A DNA stretch of 64,000 nucleotides from Pseudomonas fragi (GTDB lineage Bacteria > Pseudomonadota > Gammaproteobacteria > Pseudomonadales > Pseudomonadaceae), in the NCBI RefSeq assembly GCF_025426255.1, contig NZ_CP104861.1:5069001-5133000 (forward strand), in the 5' to 3' direction. The translations under genes and the position numbers were made by a program. The notes beneath the pieces are model-generated. The model searched no databases, was not told where the DNA came from, and saw only the letters and a program-made list of their open reading frames with translations. Positions within the stretch are counted from its first letter, which is position 1. Every line of letters starts with the position of its first letter. Shown here piece by piece: positions 16,712-25,880 of the stretch.

Positions 16712-17407
16712 TTACTGACAGCCATCCAGACCACAGGCCGGGGCTGAAGCGCTAGTGTGCTCGGCGGGCACTCCGTCACGCTGGCGCAGCCAGGCAGCAA
16801 AAACTTCTGGCTTGCCCAGATACGGCCCAAGGTCGATCACCTGGTACTGACCGGACTGCTCCAGAACGACGGTCGGAAAGCCCTGGCCACCCACCCGTGA
16901 CAACAACCCGCGGCTGGCCTTGAAGTGCGCTTGGGTTACCTCGCCACTTGCCGCATCGTAAGCTGCCCGAAACCCATCGGCCTCCAGCCCCATTTCGGCC
17001 GCTACTGCCATCAGCACGTCGATATCGGCAATCCGCCGCCCTTCTACGTAATGCGCCGTTTGCAAACGCCCTAACAACTCCAGGCCGCGTCCGGCCAACT
17101 GCTCGGCAGCCAGCACGGCCGTGGTCGGCGGCTGCGAATCAAACACCGCCGTGGTATCGCGCAGCAAACCTTCAAAGTACGCCTCACCAAACGGCTGCCC
17201 GGTGTACTGGGCAATCCGATGATCGTGGGGCATCACGTAATCGCGCAGTTGCGCCGACACAGGTTGGCGTTGCGCACCAGCCATCATCCCGCCACCGTGG
17301 GCCACTACCGGCAAAATGCCGCGTGCCACGTCAATGAGCGGCTTGGCGCCGTAGCACCAACCACACAGGGGGTCATAGATGTAATGCAAGACAGGTGTGG
17401 TGCTCAT
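16712..17407 (-). CDS. DsbA-family thioredoxin-fold protein, FrnE-like
   Basis: A 231-residue protein with the redox motif CGWC (residues about 15-18, YDPLCGWCYGAKP) at the start of a thioredoxin fold with a helical insertion, and the cis-proline stretch GFPTVV near residue 180. There is no signal peptide, so it is probably cytoplasmic, unlike periplasmic DsbA. The C-terminus is CGLDGCQ, an additional Cys pair. Likely a disulfide oxidoreductase or isomerase; the substrate is unknown. It is a single gene. Confidence 0.85.
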   Translation of the reverse strand: MSTTPVLHYIYDPLCGWCYGAKPLIDVARGILPVVAHGGGMMAGAQRQPVSAQLRDYVMPHDHRIAQYTGQPFGEAYFEGLLRDTTAVFDSQPPTTAVLAAEQLAGRGLELLGRLQTAHYVEGRRIADIDVLMAVAAEMGLEADGFRAAYDAASGEVTQAHFKASRGLLSRVGGQGFPTVVLEQSGQYQVIDLGPYLGKPEVFAAWLRQRDGVPAEHTSASAPACGLDGCQ

Positions 17408-17547
17408 GGGTTACTCCGAATGTTCAATAAATCAGAGCACCAGCCTAGCCTTCTGTCATGCGCGGAAAAACGCCGGTATGGCTTTTAGTGTGTTTCGAGA
17501 ACCGGGCGAATCAGGTGCTGCACATCCTATGGAAGGCAAAACGATTT

Positions 17548-17692
17548 TATCGACGATAAAACCCGGAACCTGCATTCGCGCCTGTTGACCGGCCTGGAAA
17601 TCGGCCGCCAGCGTGCGACCCTAAGCTCTACAACGCCAAGGGTGTGCCAGCGGTGGACGTGTACAACCCGATTGTTCCGACAGTTTGCGGCT
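17548..17692 (+). pseudogene. Remnant of a TonB-dependent siderophore receptor gene
   Basis: Two adjacent pieces in different frames give DDKTRNLHSRLLTGLEIGRQ and then LYNAKGVPAVDVYNPIVPTV. The LLTGLEIGRQ and VYNPIVPT patterns are characteristic of the middle barrel of catecholate-type TonB receptors. Neither end of such a gene is present and the frame breaks between the pieces, so this is a decayed fragment of about 145 bases from an old deletion. The assignment rests on motif memory only. Confidence 0.45.
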
Positions 17693-17709
17693 ACAGAGAT
17701 GTTTCAAGC

Positions 17710-17751
17710 GTGGGAGCGAGCCTGCTCGCGAAGTAATCATTCGCGAGCAGG
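17710..17751. repeat. REP element
   Basis: GTGGGAGCGAG followed by CCTGCTCGCGAA, a seven-base loop and TTCGCGAGCAGG. It is a single REP hairpin downstream of aguA. Confidence 0.75.
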
Positions 17752-17790
17752 GGGCTTGACCTGGAACAGAGTATCTACAGAGACCGCGGT

Positions 17791-18897
17791 TTACGCCTTG
17801 TGCGGCGCAGGTTGTTGCTGGGTCAGGCAGTGAATATTGCCACCGCCCAGCAGCAGCTCACGGCCCGGCACCATCACCACTTCGTGTTGCGGGAAGATTT
17901 TTTGCAGAATGCCTTTGGCCTGCTCATCCATCGGGTCGTCAAAGCTCGGCGCAATGATGCCGCCGTTGACGATCAGGAAGTTCACATAAGAACCGGCCAA
18001 GCGTTCGGACGGATTACGATCCTGGCTACCAGCCACCTTGTCGACGCCATCGCACTCTTCTTGCGTGGCGTACATCGGCCCCGGAATCGGCATCTTGTGC
18101 ACTACAAATGGGCGCCCCTTGGCGTCGGTGCTGGTTGCCAATACGTCCATCGCAGCATGGCAACGCAGGTAGTTCGGGTCACGCTCGTCATCAGTCCAGG
18201 CCAGCAGTACTTCGCCAGGGCGCACATAACAGCAGAAGTTATCCACATGGCCATCGGTTTCGTCGTTGAACAGGCCGTCTGGCAACCAGATGATCTTGTC
18301 CACAGCCAATTGCGCACGCAACACGCCTTCGATCTCTTCGCGAGACAGATGCGGGTTACGGTTGCGGTTCATCAGGCATTCGGCCGTGGTGATCAGCGTG
18401 CCTTCGCCGTCGACGTGAATCGAGCCGCCCTCAAGTACAAAACCTTCGGTGTAGTAACGCGGGCAACGCTCGATTTCCAGCACCTTGCTGGCTACTTGCT
18501 GATCGCGGTTCCACGGAAAGTACAGACCGCCGTCAAATCCGCCCCAGGCATTGAAGTCCCAGTTCACACCGCGAACTTCACCGCTGTCGTTAATGACAAA
18601 AGTCGGACCGCTGTCGCGTACCCAAGCGTCGTCGCTGGACATTTCGACCACGCGAATATTCGGCACATCGAGTTGTGCGCGGGCATTTTCGTACTGGGCA
18701 GCCGACACCCCGACCGTCACCGGCTCAAAGCGCGCGATGGCCTTGGCCACGGCCGCATGTGCCGCCTGAGCGGGCTTGCCGCCCAGGCGCCAGTTATCCG
18801 GGCGCTCGGGCCAGATCATCCAGGTTTGGGTCTGCGCAGCCCATTCAGCCGGCATGTAAAAACCGTCAGCGCGTGGCGAACTTTGCAAAGTGGTCAT
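17791..18897 (-). CDS. aguA: Agmatine deiminase
   Basis: A 368-residue guanidino-group hydrolase turning agmatine into N-carbamoylputrescine and ammonia, a step from arginine to putrescine. The nucleophile is C357 in GGGNIHCLTQQ, twelve residues from the end; DDAWVRDSGPTFV, HVDNFCCY and the EGGSIHVDGEGT loop supply the other active-site residues. The start at 18897 has AGGAG five bases upstream and gives the usual family length. The partner aguB (carbamoylputrescine amidase), often adjacent in pseudomonads, is not here. Confidence 0.95.
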   Translation of the reverse strand: MTTLQSSPRADGFYMPAEWAAQTQTWMIWPERPDNWRLGGKPAQAAHAAVAKAIARFEPVTVGVSAAQYENARAQLDVPNIRVVEMSSDDAWVRDSGPTFVINDSGEVRGVNWDFNAWGGFDGGLYFPWNRDQQVASKVLEIERCPRYYTEGFVLEGGSIHVDGEGTLITTAECLMNRNRNPHLSREEIEGVLRAQLAVDKIIWLPDGLFNDETDGHVDNFCCYVRPGEVLLAWTDDERDPNYLRCHAAMDVLATSTDAKGRPFVVHKMPIPGPMYATQEECDGVDKVAGSQDRNPSERLAGSYVNFLIVNGGIIAPSFDDPMDEQAKGILQKIFPQHEVVMVPGRELLLGGGNIHCLTQQQPAPHKA

Positions 18898-19180
18898 CTG
18901 GACTCCTGGAAAGCATCGGGGGTTTGGTGGCATAAAAAAACAAGACAGTGGACGCAGGTCTGCATCGCGTCAACGAGAAACACCTTTATAGCCGATAAAT
19001 ATCGGCAATAAAATTAATTTATCAGCCTTACACATAATTTTGTCGCTACAAAGCAGATATAAATCTACTTTCACACCAACGTACTTGTATTCCCGACAGC
19101 TCCCACTTGCACCTCCCCGCTCATCCCCACAAGCTATGCGCCATACGTTCGAACACCTTCAGGGAATAAGGAAAATCCAC

Positions 19181-20263
19181 ATGCGCATTTTAGTCACTGG
19201 CGGCGCCGGTTTTATTGGTTCAGCGTTGATTCGTCACCTGATCAAAAACACCGGGCACGAAGTACTCAACCTCGACAAACTGACCTACGCCGGTAACCTT
19301 GAATCGCTGCAAAGCATCGCCACCGATACCCGTTACGAGTTCGTGCAGGCCGATATCGTCGACCAGGCCGCAGTCAGCGCAATCATCCAGCGCTTTGAGC
19401 CCCAGGCAATCATGCACCTGGCGGCCGAGTCCCACGTTGACCGCTCCATCGACGGCCCGTCGGATTTTATCCAGACCAATATCGTAGGCACCTACAGCCT
19501 GCTCGAAGCAGCCCGTGCTTACTGGCTGACTCTGCCCGAGCCGGAAAAAAGCGCGTTCCGCTTCCACCATATTTCGACCGATGAAGTGTATGGCGACCTG
19601 CATGGCGTCGATGACCTGTTCACCGAAACCACGCCCTACGCCCCAAGCTCGCCGTACTCAGCCAGCAAAGCGGCGTCCGACCACTTGGTCCGCGCCTGGA
19701 ACCGCACCTACGGTTTACCGGTGTTGCTGACCAACTGTTCGAACAACTACGGGCCGTTCCACTTCCCGGAGAAGTTGATCCCGCTGGTAATTCTCAATGC
19801 CTTGGCCGGTAAACCGCTGCCGGTGTATGGCAATGGCCTGCAAGTCCGTGACTGGTTGTTCGTGGAAGACCACGCCCGCGCCCTGCTTAAAGTCGTGACC
19901 GAAGGTGTGGTTGGCGAAACCTACAACATCGGCGGCCACAACGAGCAAACCAATATCGACGTAGTGCGCAGTATCTGTGCCCTGCTCGAAGAGCTGGCAC
20001 CAGAGCACCCGACAGGTGTCACTCAATTTGCCGACCTGATTACCTTCGTCAAGGATCGCCCGGGCCACGACCAACGCTATGCCATCGACGCCAGCAAAAT
20101 CGAACGCGAGCTGGGCTGGGTGCCGGAAGAAACATTCGAAACCGGCCTGCGCAAAACCGTGCAGTGGTATCTGGACAACCTCGACTGGTGCCGCCGGGTT
20201 CAAGACGGCAGCTATCAGGGCGAGCGTCTGGGCAGCACTGACCCCAAGGACTTGGTTGCATGA
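19181..20263 (+). CDS. rmlB: dTDP-glucose 4,6-dehydratase
   Basis: A 360-residue extended short-chain dehydrogenase making dTDP-4-keto-6-deoxy-glucose, step two to dTDP-L-rhamnose. It has the NAD fingerprint GGAGFIGSAL at residue 7, the catalytic TDE in STDEVYGD, YSASKAASDH with Tyr and Lys, and NCSNNYGPFHFPEKLIP. The start at 19181 is preceded by AAGGA. It overlaps rmlD by four bases, so both are made from one message. rmlA and rmlC are not in this operon. Confidence 0.95.
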   Translation: MRILVTGGAGFIGSALIRHLIKNTGHEVLNLDKLTYAGNLESLQSIATDTRYEFVQADIVDQAAVSAIIQRFEPQAIMHLAAESHVDRSIDGPSDFIQTNIVGTYSLLEAARAYWLTLPEPEKSAFRFHHISTDEVYGDLHGVDDLFTETTPYAPSSPYSASKAASDHLVRAWNRTYGLPVLLTNCSNNYGPFHFPEKLIPLVILNALAGKPLPVYGNGLQVRDWLFVEDHARALLKVVTEGVVGETYNIGGHNEQTNIDVVRSICALLEELAPEHPTGVTQFADLITFVKDRPGHDQRYAIDASKIERELGWVPEETFETGLRKTVQWYLDNLDWCRRVQDGSYQGERLGSTDPKDLVA

Positions 20264-21144
20264 CTAACGGAGCAGTTGCCTTGAAAATTCTTGTTAGCGG
20301 GAAAACCGGCCAGGTGGCGGTTGAGCTGCAAAAGCGCCTTGCCGGTCTGGGCGAGTTGATTGTGTTGGGCCGTGACGAGCTGGATCTGAGCCAGCCCGAG
20401 CAAATCCGTGCTCAGGTACGGGCGCACAAGCCTGACCTGATCATCAATGCCGCCGCACACACTGCCGTGGATCTTGCTGAAAGCGAGCCGGAGCTGGCGT
20501 TCGCGATCAATGCCATCGCCCCTGGCGTGTTTGCTGAAGAGGCGGCGGCGCTGGGCATTCCATTGATCCACTACTCCACCGACTATGTGTTCGATGGCAG
20601 CAAACCTGCGCCTTACACCGAAGACGACACGACCAACCCGCTGGGTGTCTACGGCAAAAGCAAGCTGGCCGGTGAACTGGCCATCGCGGCAACAGGTGTT
20701 CAGCATTTGATCCTGCGCACCAGCTGGGTGTACTCGACCCACGGTAAGAACTTTCTGCTGACCATGCAGCGTTTGCTCCAGGAGCGGCCGGAATTGCGCG
20801 TGGTAGCTGACCAGATCGGCGCGCCGACCTGGGCAGGCGCCATTGCCCAGAGCACCCGCGCCTTGATCGAACGCTGGCAAGCGGGTGAAGCCGGGGCCTG
20901 GGGCACATACCACCTGACCGCACAGGGTGAAACCTCATGGTTTGGCTTCACCCAGGCCATTGCCGAGCACCTGAGCGCCCAAGGCAAGTCATGTGCAACC
21001 CTGGAGCCCATCCCGGCCAGCGCCTACCCGACACCCGCGGCACGCCCACAGAACTCGCGCCTTGATTGCAGCCGTCTGGCCCGCGAATGGGGCGTCAGCC
21101 AGGCCGACTGGCGCGCCGCATTGCACGAGTGTGTGACCGAGTAG
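20260..21144 (+). CDS. rmlD: dTDP-4-dehydrorhamnose reductase
   Basis: A 294-residue NADPH-dependent reductase for the last step to dTDP-L-rhamnose. Visible are a glycine-rich start (KILVSGKTGQVA), YSTDYVFDG and the catalytic YGKSKLAGE. The annotated ATG overlaps rmlB as ATGA. A TTG at 20281, eight bases after ACGGAG, would give the more usual beginning MKILVSG and may be the true start. Confidence 0.94.
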   Translation: MTNGAVALKILVSGKTGQVAVELQKRLAGLGELIVLGRDELDLSQPEQIRAQVRAHKPDLIINAAAHTAVDLAESEPELAFAINAIAPGVFAEEAAALGIPLIHYSTDYVFDGSKPAPYTEDDTTNPLGVYGKSKLAGELAIAATGVQHLILRTSWVYSTHGKNFLLTMQRLLQERPELRVVADQIGAPTWAGAIAQSTRALIERWQAGEAGAWGTYHLTAQGETSWFGFTQAIAEHLSAQGKSCATLEPIPASAYPTPAARPQNSRLDCSRLAREWGVSQADWRAALHECVTE

Positions 21145-21150
21145 CTCTGT

Positions 21151-21228
21151 GTAGCCGCTGCCGCAGGCTGCGATAAGGTCCGCAGGACCTTCGCTGCGCA
21201 ACCCATCGCAGCCTTCGGCAGCGGCTAC
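21151..21228. repeat. Inverted repeat of the GTAGCCGCTGCCGCAGGCTGCGA family
   Basis: Inverted arms beginning GTAGCCGCTGCC and ending GGCAGCGGCTAC surround a short centre with its own hairpin. The same sequence family recurs at 38842-38937 and 44908-44998. It lies between rmlD and dctB. Confidence 0.75.
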
Positions 21229-21277
21229 AGGTGTTGCATTGGTATACTGCGCCGTACTCTTGCGGCGCAGCCTCCCG

Positions 21278-23089
21278 ATGATCACCTCCTCCTCAGTTCC
21301 TCGCAGACCCCGCTGGCGCAGCCTGGCCTTGTTGGCGTTGTGCCTCGCGCCATTGTTGTGGCCGTTGCAGCACCTGGCCGAGCGCTATTACCGAAGTGAA
21401 CTGGCCGGGCAAAACCGCCAGACTCTCGACCTGTACGTCGCCAACCTGCTGGGTACGCTGCATCGTTATGAAGTACTGCCGCAGATCCTCGGCCAACTGC
21501 CAGACCTGCGCGACGTGCTGGCCAACCCTGAAAATCCCCAGGCACAGGCCAAGGCCAATCACTTGCTCAATGGCATCTGCAACCAGACCGGTGCCGTGGT
21601 CATGTACCTGCTGGATACCCACGGCGATACCCTGGCCACCTCAAACTGGGATAAAAGCGACAGCTTTATCGGCCGCAATTTCGCCTTTCGCCCGTATTTC
21701 AGCGAGGCGATGGAGGGCAAACTGGGGCGTTTCTTCGGGCTGGGCACCACCTCCGGCAAGCGCGGCTATTACTTCGCGGCACCGATACTCGACGGAGATA
21801 AAAAACTCGGCGTACTGGTGGTCAAGGTCGATCTCGACCACACCGAACAGTTATGGGGCAATACCCCCGAGCAACTGATGACCACCGACAACAACGGCGT
21901 GGTAGTCCTCACCTCGCGCCCGGAATGGCGCTTTAGAGCGACCCGCGAGTTGTCGGCAGAAGAGCGTCAGGCCATCTTCGCCATCCTGCCCTACCCGACT
22001 CGCGACCCGAAGCCGCTGAACCTCGACCTGAATGCCTGGCTGGTGCAAACCCAAAAAATCGACGAGACCGGCTGGAGTGTCAATATTCTTGCCCCGCGTA
22101 CGCTGATCGACCGTTCGGTGCGCACGGTGCTGGCCATTGGTGGCGCCACCCTGCTGGTGGTCATGCTGCTGATCGGTTTGATGATGCAGCGTCGGCGCCA
22201 TTACCTGGACCGGATCGCATTTGAGGCCAAGGCCCGCCGTGAACTGGAAATGCGTGTGGCAGAGCGCACCAGTGATCTTGAAGGGCTCAACCGGCTGCTG
22301 CGTGAAGAAGTGCTGGAGCGCGAACATGCGCAACAGGAACTGGTGCTCGCACAGGACAATCTGGTGCAGGCTGGCAAGTTGTCAGCACTGGGCACCATGT
22401 CTGCCAGTATCAGCCACGAACTCAACCAGCCGCTGGCGGCCATCCGCAGCTACGCCGAAAACGCTGAAGTGCTGCTCGATCACCAGCGCATCGAAGACGC
22501 ACGCGGCAACCTCAAGCTGATCAATGAACTGACCGGGCGCATGTCGTCGATCATTGCCCACCTGCGCGCGTTCGCCCGGCGTGATCGCCATGCGCCGGAA
22601 AGCGTCGCCCTGCAACCGGCGCTGGACGATGCACTGGCATTGCTGGCCAAGCGTCGACGCAGCATGGAAGTCGAACTGATTCGCGATTTGCCCGCCGCCA
22701 CGTTGTGGGTCGAAGCAGGCGAGACCCGCTTGCGCCAGGTGCTGGGCAACCTGCTGGCCAATGCCCTCGATGCCCTGACGGAAAAAGGCCCGCCCCGGCG
22801 CTTGTGGTTAAGTGCCCAATCGACCCCGGAAGGCGTCACTGTGTACATTCGCGACAACGGGCCGGGGTTTTGCCTTGAGGCGTTGGGCCGTGCCGGTGAG
22901 CCGTTCTACACCACCAAAACCCGCACCCAGGGTTTGGGCCTGGGGCTGGCCATTTGCGACACGCTGATCCGTGCCTTTGGCGGCGAATTGTTATTCGCCA
23001 ACCACAAGGAAGGCGGTGCTTTAATTACCTTACGACTGCGCGCCGGCGCGCCGGGCGTGAGTCTGCAAGCCTCGGAGGACTCCAGGTAA
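21278..23089 (+). CDS. dctB: Sensor histidine kinase, DctB type
   Basis: A 603-residue membrane kinase with two hydrophobic segments (about 14-32 and 285-305) enclosing a periplasmic sensor domain of the dicarboxylate/Cache kind. A coiled stretch follows, then the phospho-acceptor in SISHELNQPLAAIRSYAE and the ATP-binding N, G1 and G2 boxes (NLLANALDAL, DNGPGF, TRTQGLGLGLAI). It phosphorylates DctD, whose ATG overlaps its stop by one base. The start at 21278 keeps the usual N-terminus; no clear ribosome site is seen. The sensed ligand is probably a C4-dicarboxylate, by homology only. Confidence 0.85.
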   Translation: MITSSSVPRRPRWRSLALLALCLAPLLWPLQHLAERYYRSELAGQNRQTLDLYVANLLGTLHRYEVLPQILGQLPDLRDVLANPENPQAQAKANHLLNGICNQTGAVVMYLLDTHGDTLATSNWDKSDSFIGRNFAFRPYFSEAMEGKLGRFFGLGTTSGKRGYYFAAPILDGDKKLGVLVVKVDLDHTEQLWGNTPEQLMTTDNNGVVVLTSRPEWRFRATRELSAEERQAIFAILPYPTRDPKPLNLDLNAWLVQTQKIDETGWSVNILAPRTLIDRSVRTVLAIGGATLLVVMLLIGLMMQRRRHYLDRIAFEAKARRELEMRVAERTSDLEGLNRLLREEVLEREHAQQELVLAQDNLVQAGKLSALGTMSASISHELNQPLAAIRSYAENAEVLLDHQRIEDARGNLKLINELTGRMSSIIAHLRAFARRDRHAPESVALQPALDDALALLAKRRRSMEVELIRDLPAATLWVEAGETRLRQVLGNLLANALDALTEKGPPRRLWLSAQSTPEGVTVYIRDNGPGFCLEALGRAGEPFYTTKTRTQGLGLGLAICDTLIRAFGGELLFANHKEGGALITLRLRAGAPGVSLQASEDSR

Positions 23090-24480
23090 TGAGCCAGCCC
23101 ATCGATCCAAGCGTTCAGGTCATCCTGATCGATGATGACCCGCACCTGCGCCAGGCCCTGTATCAAACCCTGGATCTGGCCGGGCTCAACGTATTGCCGC
23201 TGGCCGAAGCCAACGGTCTTGCCGAGCGCATCAGCCGCGACTGGCCGGGCGTGGTGGTCAGCGACATCCGCATGCCGGGCATGGACGGGCTGGAGCTGCT
23301 CGCTCAGCTGCATGGCCAGGACCCGGAACTGCCGGTGCTGCTGATCACCGGTCACGGTGATGTGCCACTGGCGGTGCAGGCCATGCGTGCTGGTGCCTAT
23401 GACTTCCTTGAAAAACCCTTTGCCAGCGACGCGTTGCTCGACAGTGTGCGCCGTGCCCTGGCCTTGCGCACCTTGGTGCTGGATAACCGCAGCCTGCGTC
23501 TGGCCCTGAGTGATCGCCAGTTACTGAGCACGCGACTGGTGGGCGTGTCGCCAGCCATGTTGCGCCTGCGCGAGCAAATCGGCGCGCTGGCAGCGACCAA
23601 GGCCGACGTGCTGATTCTGGGTGAAACCGGTTCCGGCAAAGAAGTGGTCGCACGGGCGCTGCATGACTTGTCGAGTCGGCGCAACGGCCCGTTCGTGGCA
23701 ATCAATGCCGGGGCGCTGGCAGAATCGGTGGTTGAAAGCGAGCTGTTCGGCCATGAGCCGGGAGCCTTTACCGGCGCGCAAAAACGCCGGATCGGCAAGT
23801 TTGAATTTGCCAACGGCGGCACCCTGTTTCTCGATGAAATCGAAAGCATGAGCCTGGATGTGCAGGTCAAGTTGCTGCGCTTGCTGCAAGAGCGCGTGGT
23901 TGAAAGGCTGGGCGGCAATCAATTGATCCCGCTGGATATCCGGGTAATCGCCGCCACCAAGGAAGACCTGCGCCAGTCAGCCGACCAGGGGCGGTTCCGG
24001 GCCGACCTGTATTACCGGCTGAACGTTGCGCCTCTACGTATCGCGCCCTTGCGTGAAAGGGGTGAAGACGCCCTGATGCTGTTTGATTACTTTGCCGGCG
24101 AAGCCAGCGTACGCCACGACCTGACGCCCAACGTGTTGCAACCGGCGCAACGGGCGCTGTTACTGCGGCACAACTGGCCGGGCAACGTGCGAGAACTGCA
24201 GAACGTCGCCGAGCGTTTCGCCCTGGGCCTTGAACTGGCGTTGGACGACTCTGCTGATGGCCAGCCATCGGCGAGTAATGGAGTGCCAGGAGGCCTGAGC
24301 GAGCAGGTCGAACACTTTGAAAAAAGCCTGATTGCCGCCGAGCTTGAGCGCTCCCACAGCTCCATGCGCAGCCTGGCCGAAGCCTTGGGTGTGCCGCGTA
24401 AAACCTTGCACGACAAACTGCGCAAGCACGGGCTGAATTTCGATAGCGCCAGCCATCCACACCCTGATGAACTTGATTAA
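23089..24480 (+). CDS. dctD: Sigma-54-dependent response regulator, DctD type
   Basis: A 463-residue enhancer-binding protein. The receiver domain (1-125) has its phosphorylation aspartate in VVSDIRMPGMDG. The AAA+ domain (about 145-375) has Walker A GETGSGKE, the sigma-54 contact loop EPGAFTGA and LFLDEIESM. A Fis-type helix-turn-helix ends the protein (RSLAEALGVPRKTLHDKLRKHGL). It should activate a sigma-54 promoter for dicarboxylate uptake. No transporter gene is next to it here, so the target lies elsewhere. Confidence 0.9.
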   Translation: MSQPIDPSVQVILIDDDPHLRQALYQTLDLAGLNVLPLAEANGLAERISRDWPGVVVSDIRMPGMDGLELLAQLHGQDPELPVLLITGHGDVPLAVQAMRAGAYDFLEKPFASDALLDSVRRALALRTLVLDNRSLRLALSDRQLLSTRLVGVSPAMLRLREQIGALAATKADVLILGETGSGKEVVARALHDLSSRRNGPFVAINAGALAESVVESELFGHEPGAFTGAQKRRIGKFEFANGGTLFLDEIESMSLDVQVKLLRLLQERVVERLGGNQLIPLDIRVIAATKEDLRQSADQGRFRADLYYRLNVAPLRIAPLRERGEDALMLFDYFAGEASVRHDLTPNVLQPAQRALLLRHNWPGNVRELQNVAERFALGLELALDDSADGQPSASNGVPGGLSEQVEHFEKSLIAAELERSHSSMRSLAEALGVPRKTLHDKLRKHGLNFDSASHPHPDELD

Positions 24481-24492
24481 AGAGGCCATTGC

Positions 24493-24948
24493 ATGAACCG
24501 CGACAGTCGTTATCTGGAATCGATACTCCATCACGACATCCCGCTCACCCGTGAAATGGGCCTCACCGTATTGAGCTGGCAAGACCGGCAACTGCGTTTG
24601 CAGTTACCCCTTGCGGCCAATATCAACCACAAGAGCACCATGTTTGGTGGCAGCCTGTACTGCGGCGCGGTATTGGCGGGCTGGGGCTGGCTGCACTTGA
24701 GTCTGCGCGAGGCGGGGATCGAGGACGGGCATATCGTGATTCAGGAAGGTCATATCAGCTACCCGCTGCCTGTGACCCAGGACGCCATCGCACTGTGTGA
24801 TGCGCCCGGCGACGCAGCCTGGAACAAGTTTGTGGCCATGTACAAACGCCACGGCCGCGCACGGCTGACCCTCGACACACGGGTGATCAATGCCAAGGGC
24901 GGGGAAGATGCGGTGCGCTTCAGCGGGCAGTACGTGCTGCATCGCTGA
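24493..24948 (+). CDS. YiiD C-terminal-type thioesterase (hot-dog fold)
   Basis: A 151-residue single-domain protein resembling the C-terminal thioesterase domain of YiiD (ANINHKSTMFGGSLYCGAVLAGWG is the characteristic stretch). It probably hydrolyses an acyl-CoA-like thioester; the substrate is unknown. It follows dctD by 12 bases with AGAGG before the ATG, so the two may be co-transcribed. Confidence 0.8.
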   Translation: MNRDSRYLESILHHDIPLTREMGLTVLSWQDRQLRLQLPLAANINHKSTMFGGSLYCGAVLAGWGWLHLSLREAGIEDGHIVIQEGHISYPLPVTQDAIALCDAPGDAAWNKFVAMYKRHGRARLTLDTRVINAKGGEDAVRFSGQYVLHR

Positions 24949-24958
24949 TTGAATTTAT

Positions 24959-25043
24959 GTGGGAGCGGGCTTGCTCGCGATGGCATCGATGCGGTTTAAC
25001 TGAAAGACCGCAGCGTCCGCATCGCGAGCAAGCCCGCTCCCAC
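24959..25043. repeat. REPIN (paired REP)
   Basis: GTGGGAGCGGGCTTGCTCGCGA and its inverted copy flank a spacer that itself pairs partly (GATGCGGTTTA/ACCGCAGC). It fills the space between two convergent genes. Confidence 0.85.
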
Positions 25044-25052
25044 AGATGAGGA

Positions 25053-25880
25053 TCAGTGTTGTGCCAGGTCCAGCAATTTCTCACGCCACGGCGCCTTGGC
25101 CGGCAACGCCAGAAACGATGCATTGAGCAGCGACTCGCGGGCCGGGTAGCTGAACGGTTTACCATCCAGTTGCAGCACTACGCCGCCCGCACCTTCAAGC
25201 ACACCCTGCGCAGCAGCAGTGTCCCACTGCGAAGTCGGCGCCAGACGCGGGTAACAATCGGCAGCCCCTTCAGCCAACAGACAAAACTTCAACGAACTGC
25301 CCACACTGGTCAGTTGCAACTCGCCCAACTGTTCGCTCAACCCGGCCAGCAAACGCTCCTGCTCGGGGCTGGAATGCCGACGGCTGGCAACCACGGTCAA
25401 AGCTTCGCCCGCAGGGGGGGTGTTGCGCACGCTGATCGGTACAACGATATCGGCATCCGCCCGCCATGCACCCAAACCCGCTCCGCCGTAGTAGCAACGA
25501 CCGCTGGTGGGCATCGAAACCACGCCAAACACCACGCGACCCTGCTCGATCAGCGCAATATTGACGGTGAACTCTTCGCTACCTGAAATAAATTCCTTGG
25601 TGCCATCCAACGGGTCAACCAGCCACCAGCGCGTCCAGCCAGCCCGCACATCTTGCGCGATGTTGGCGTCTTCTTCCGACAGCACCGGAATGCTCGGGTC
25701 CAGCGCCGTCAGGCCATCGAGCAACACGTGGTGCGCCGCCAGATCAGCAGCCGTTACCGGCGAATCATCGGCCTTGGCAGTGACTGCAACGCCCGCGCGC
25801 CAGAACGGCAAAATCGCGGCACCAGCGGCATGGGCCAGGGTGATGACGCCTTCAAGCAAGGGATGCGGCAAATCACTCAC
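25053..25880 (-). CDS. cysQ: 3'(2'),5'-bisphosphate nucleotidase
   Basis: A 275-residue lithium-sensitive phosphatase of the inositol monophosphatase superfamily that removes the 3'-phosphate of PAP, a by-product of sulfate assimilation. Metal-site motifs are VLSEE (about residue 68), the catalytic DPLDGTKEF (about 89-97) and WDTAAAQGVLEGAGG. The start overlaps the nudE stop by four bases, so the pair is one unit. Confidence 0.93.
   Translation of the reverse strand: MSDLPHPLLEGVITLAHAAGAAILPFWRAGVAVTAKADDSPVTAADLAAHHVLLDGLTALDPSIPVLSEEDANIAQDVRAGWTRWWLVDPLDGTKEFISGSEEFTVNIALIEQGRVVFGVVSMPTSGRCYYGGAGLGAWRADADIVVPISVRNTPPAGEALTVVASRRHSSPEQERLLAGLSEQLGELQLTSVGSSLKFCLLAEGAADCYPRLAPTSQWDTAAAQGVLEGAGGVVLQLDGKPFSYPARESLLNASFLALPAKAPWREKLLDLAQH

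Larger units (their letters stand above)
17408..17790. other. Intergenic stretch with a receptor-gene remnant and a REP
   Basis: No intact gene. The middle (17548-17692) reads as TonB-receptor barrel sequence in two frames, and 17710-17751 is a REP. The first 130 bases should contain the promoter of the minus-strand DsbA-family gene. Confidence 0.5.

Noticed and set aside
17800..19011. 403-codon frame antisense to agmatine deiminase
   Set aside because: It mirrors aguA, whose catalytic residues are intact. It has no own start signals.
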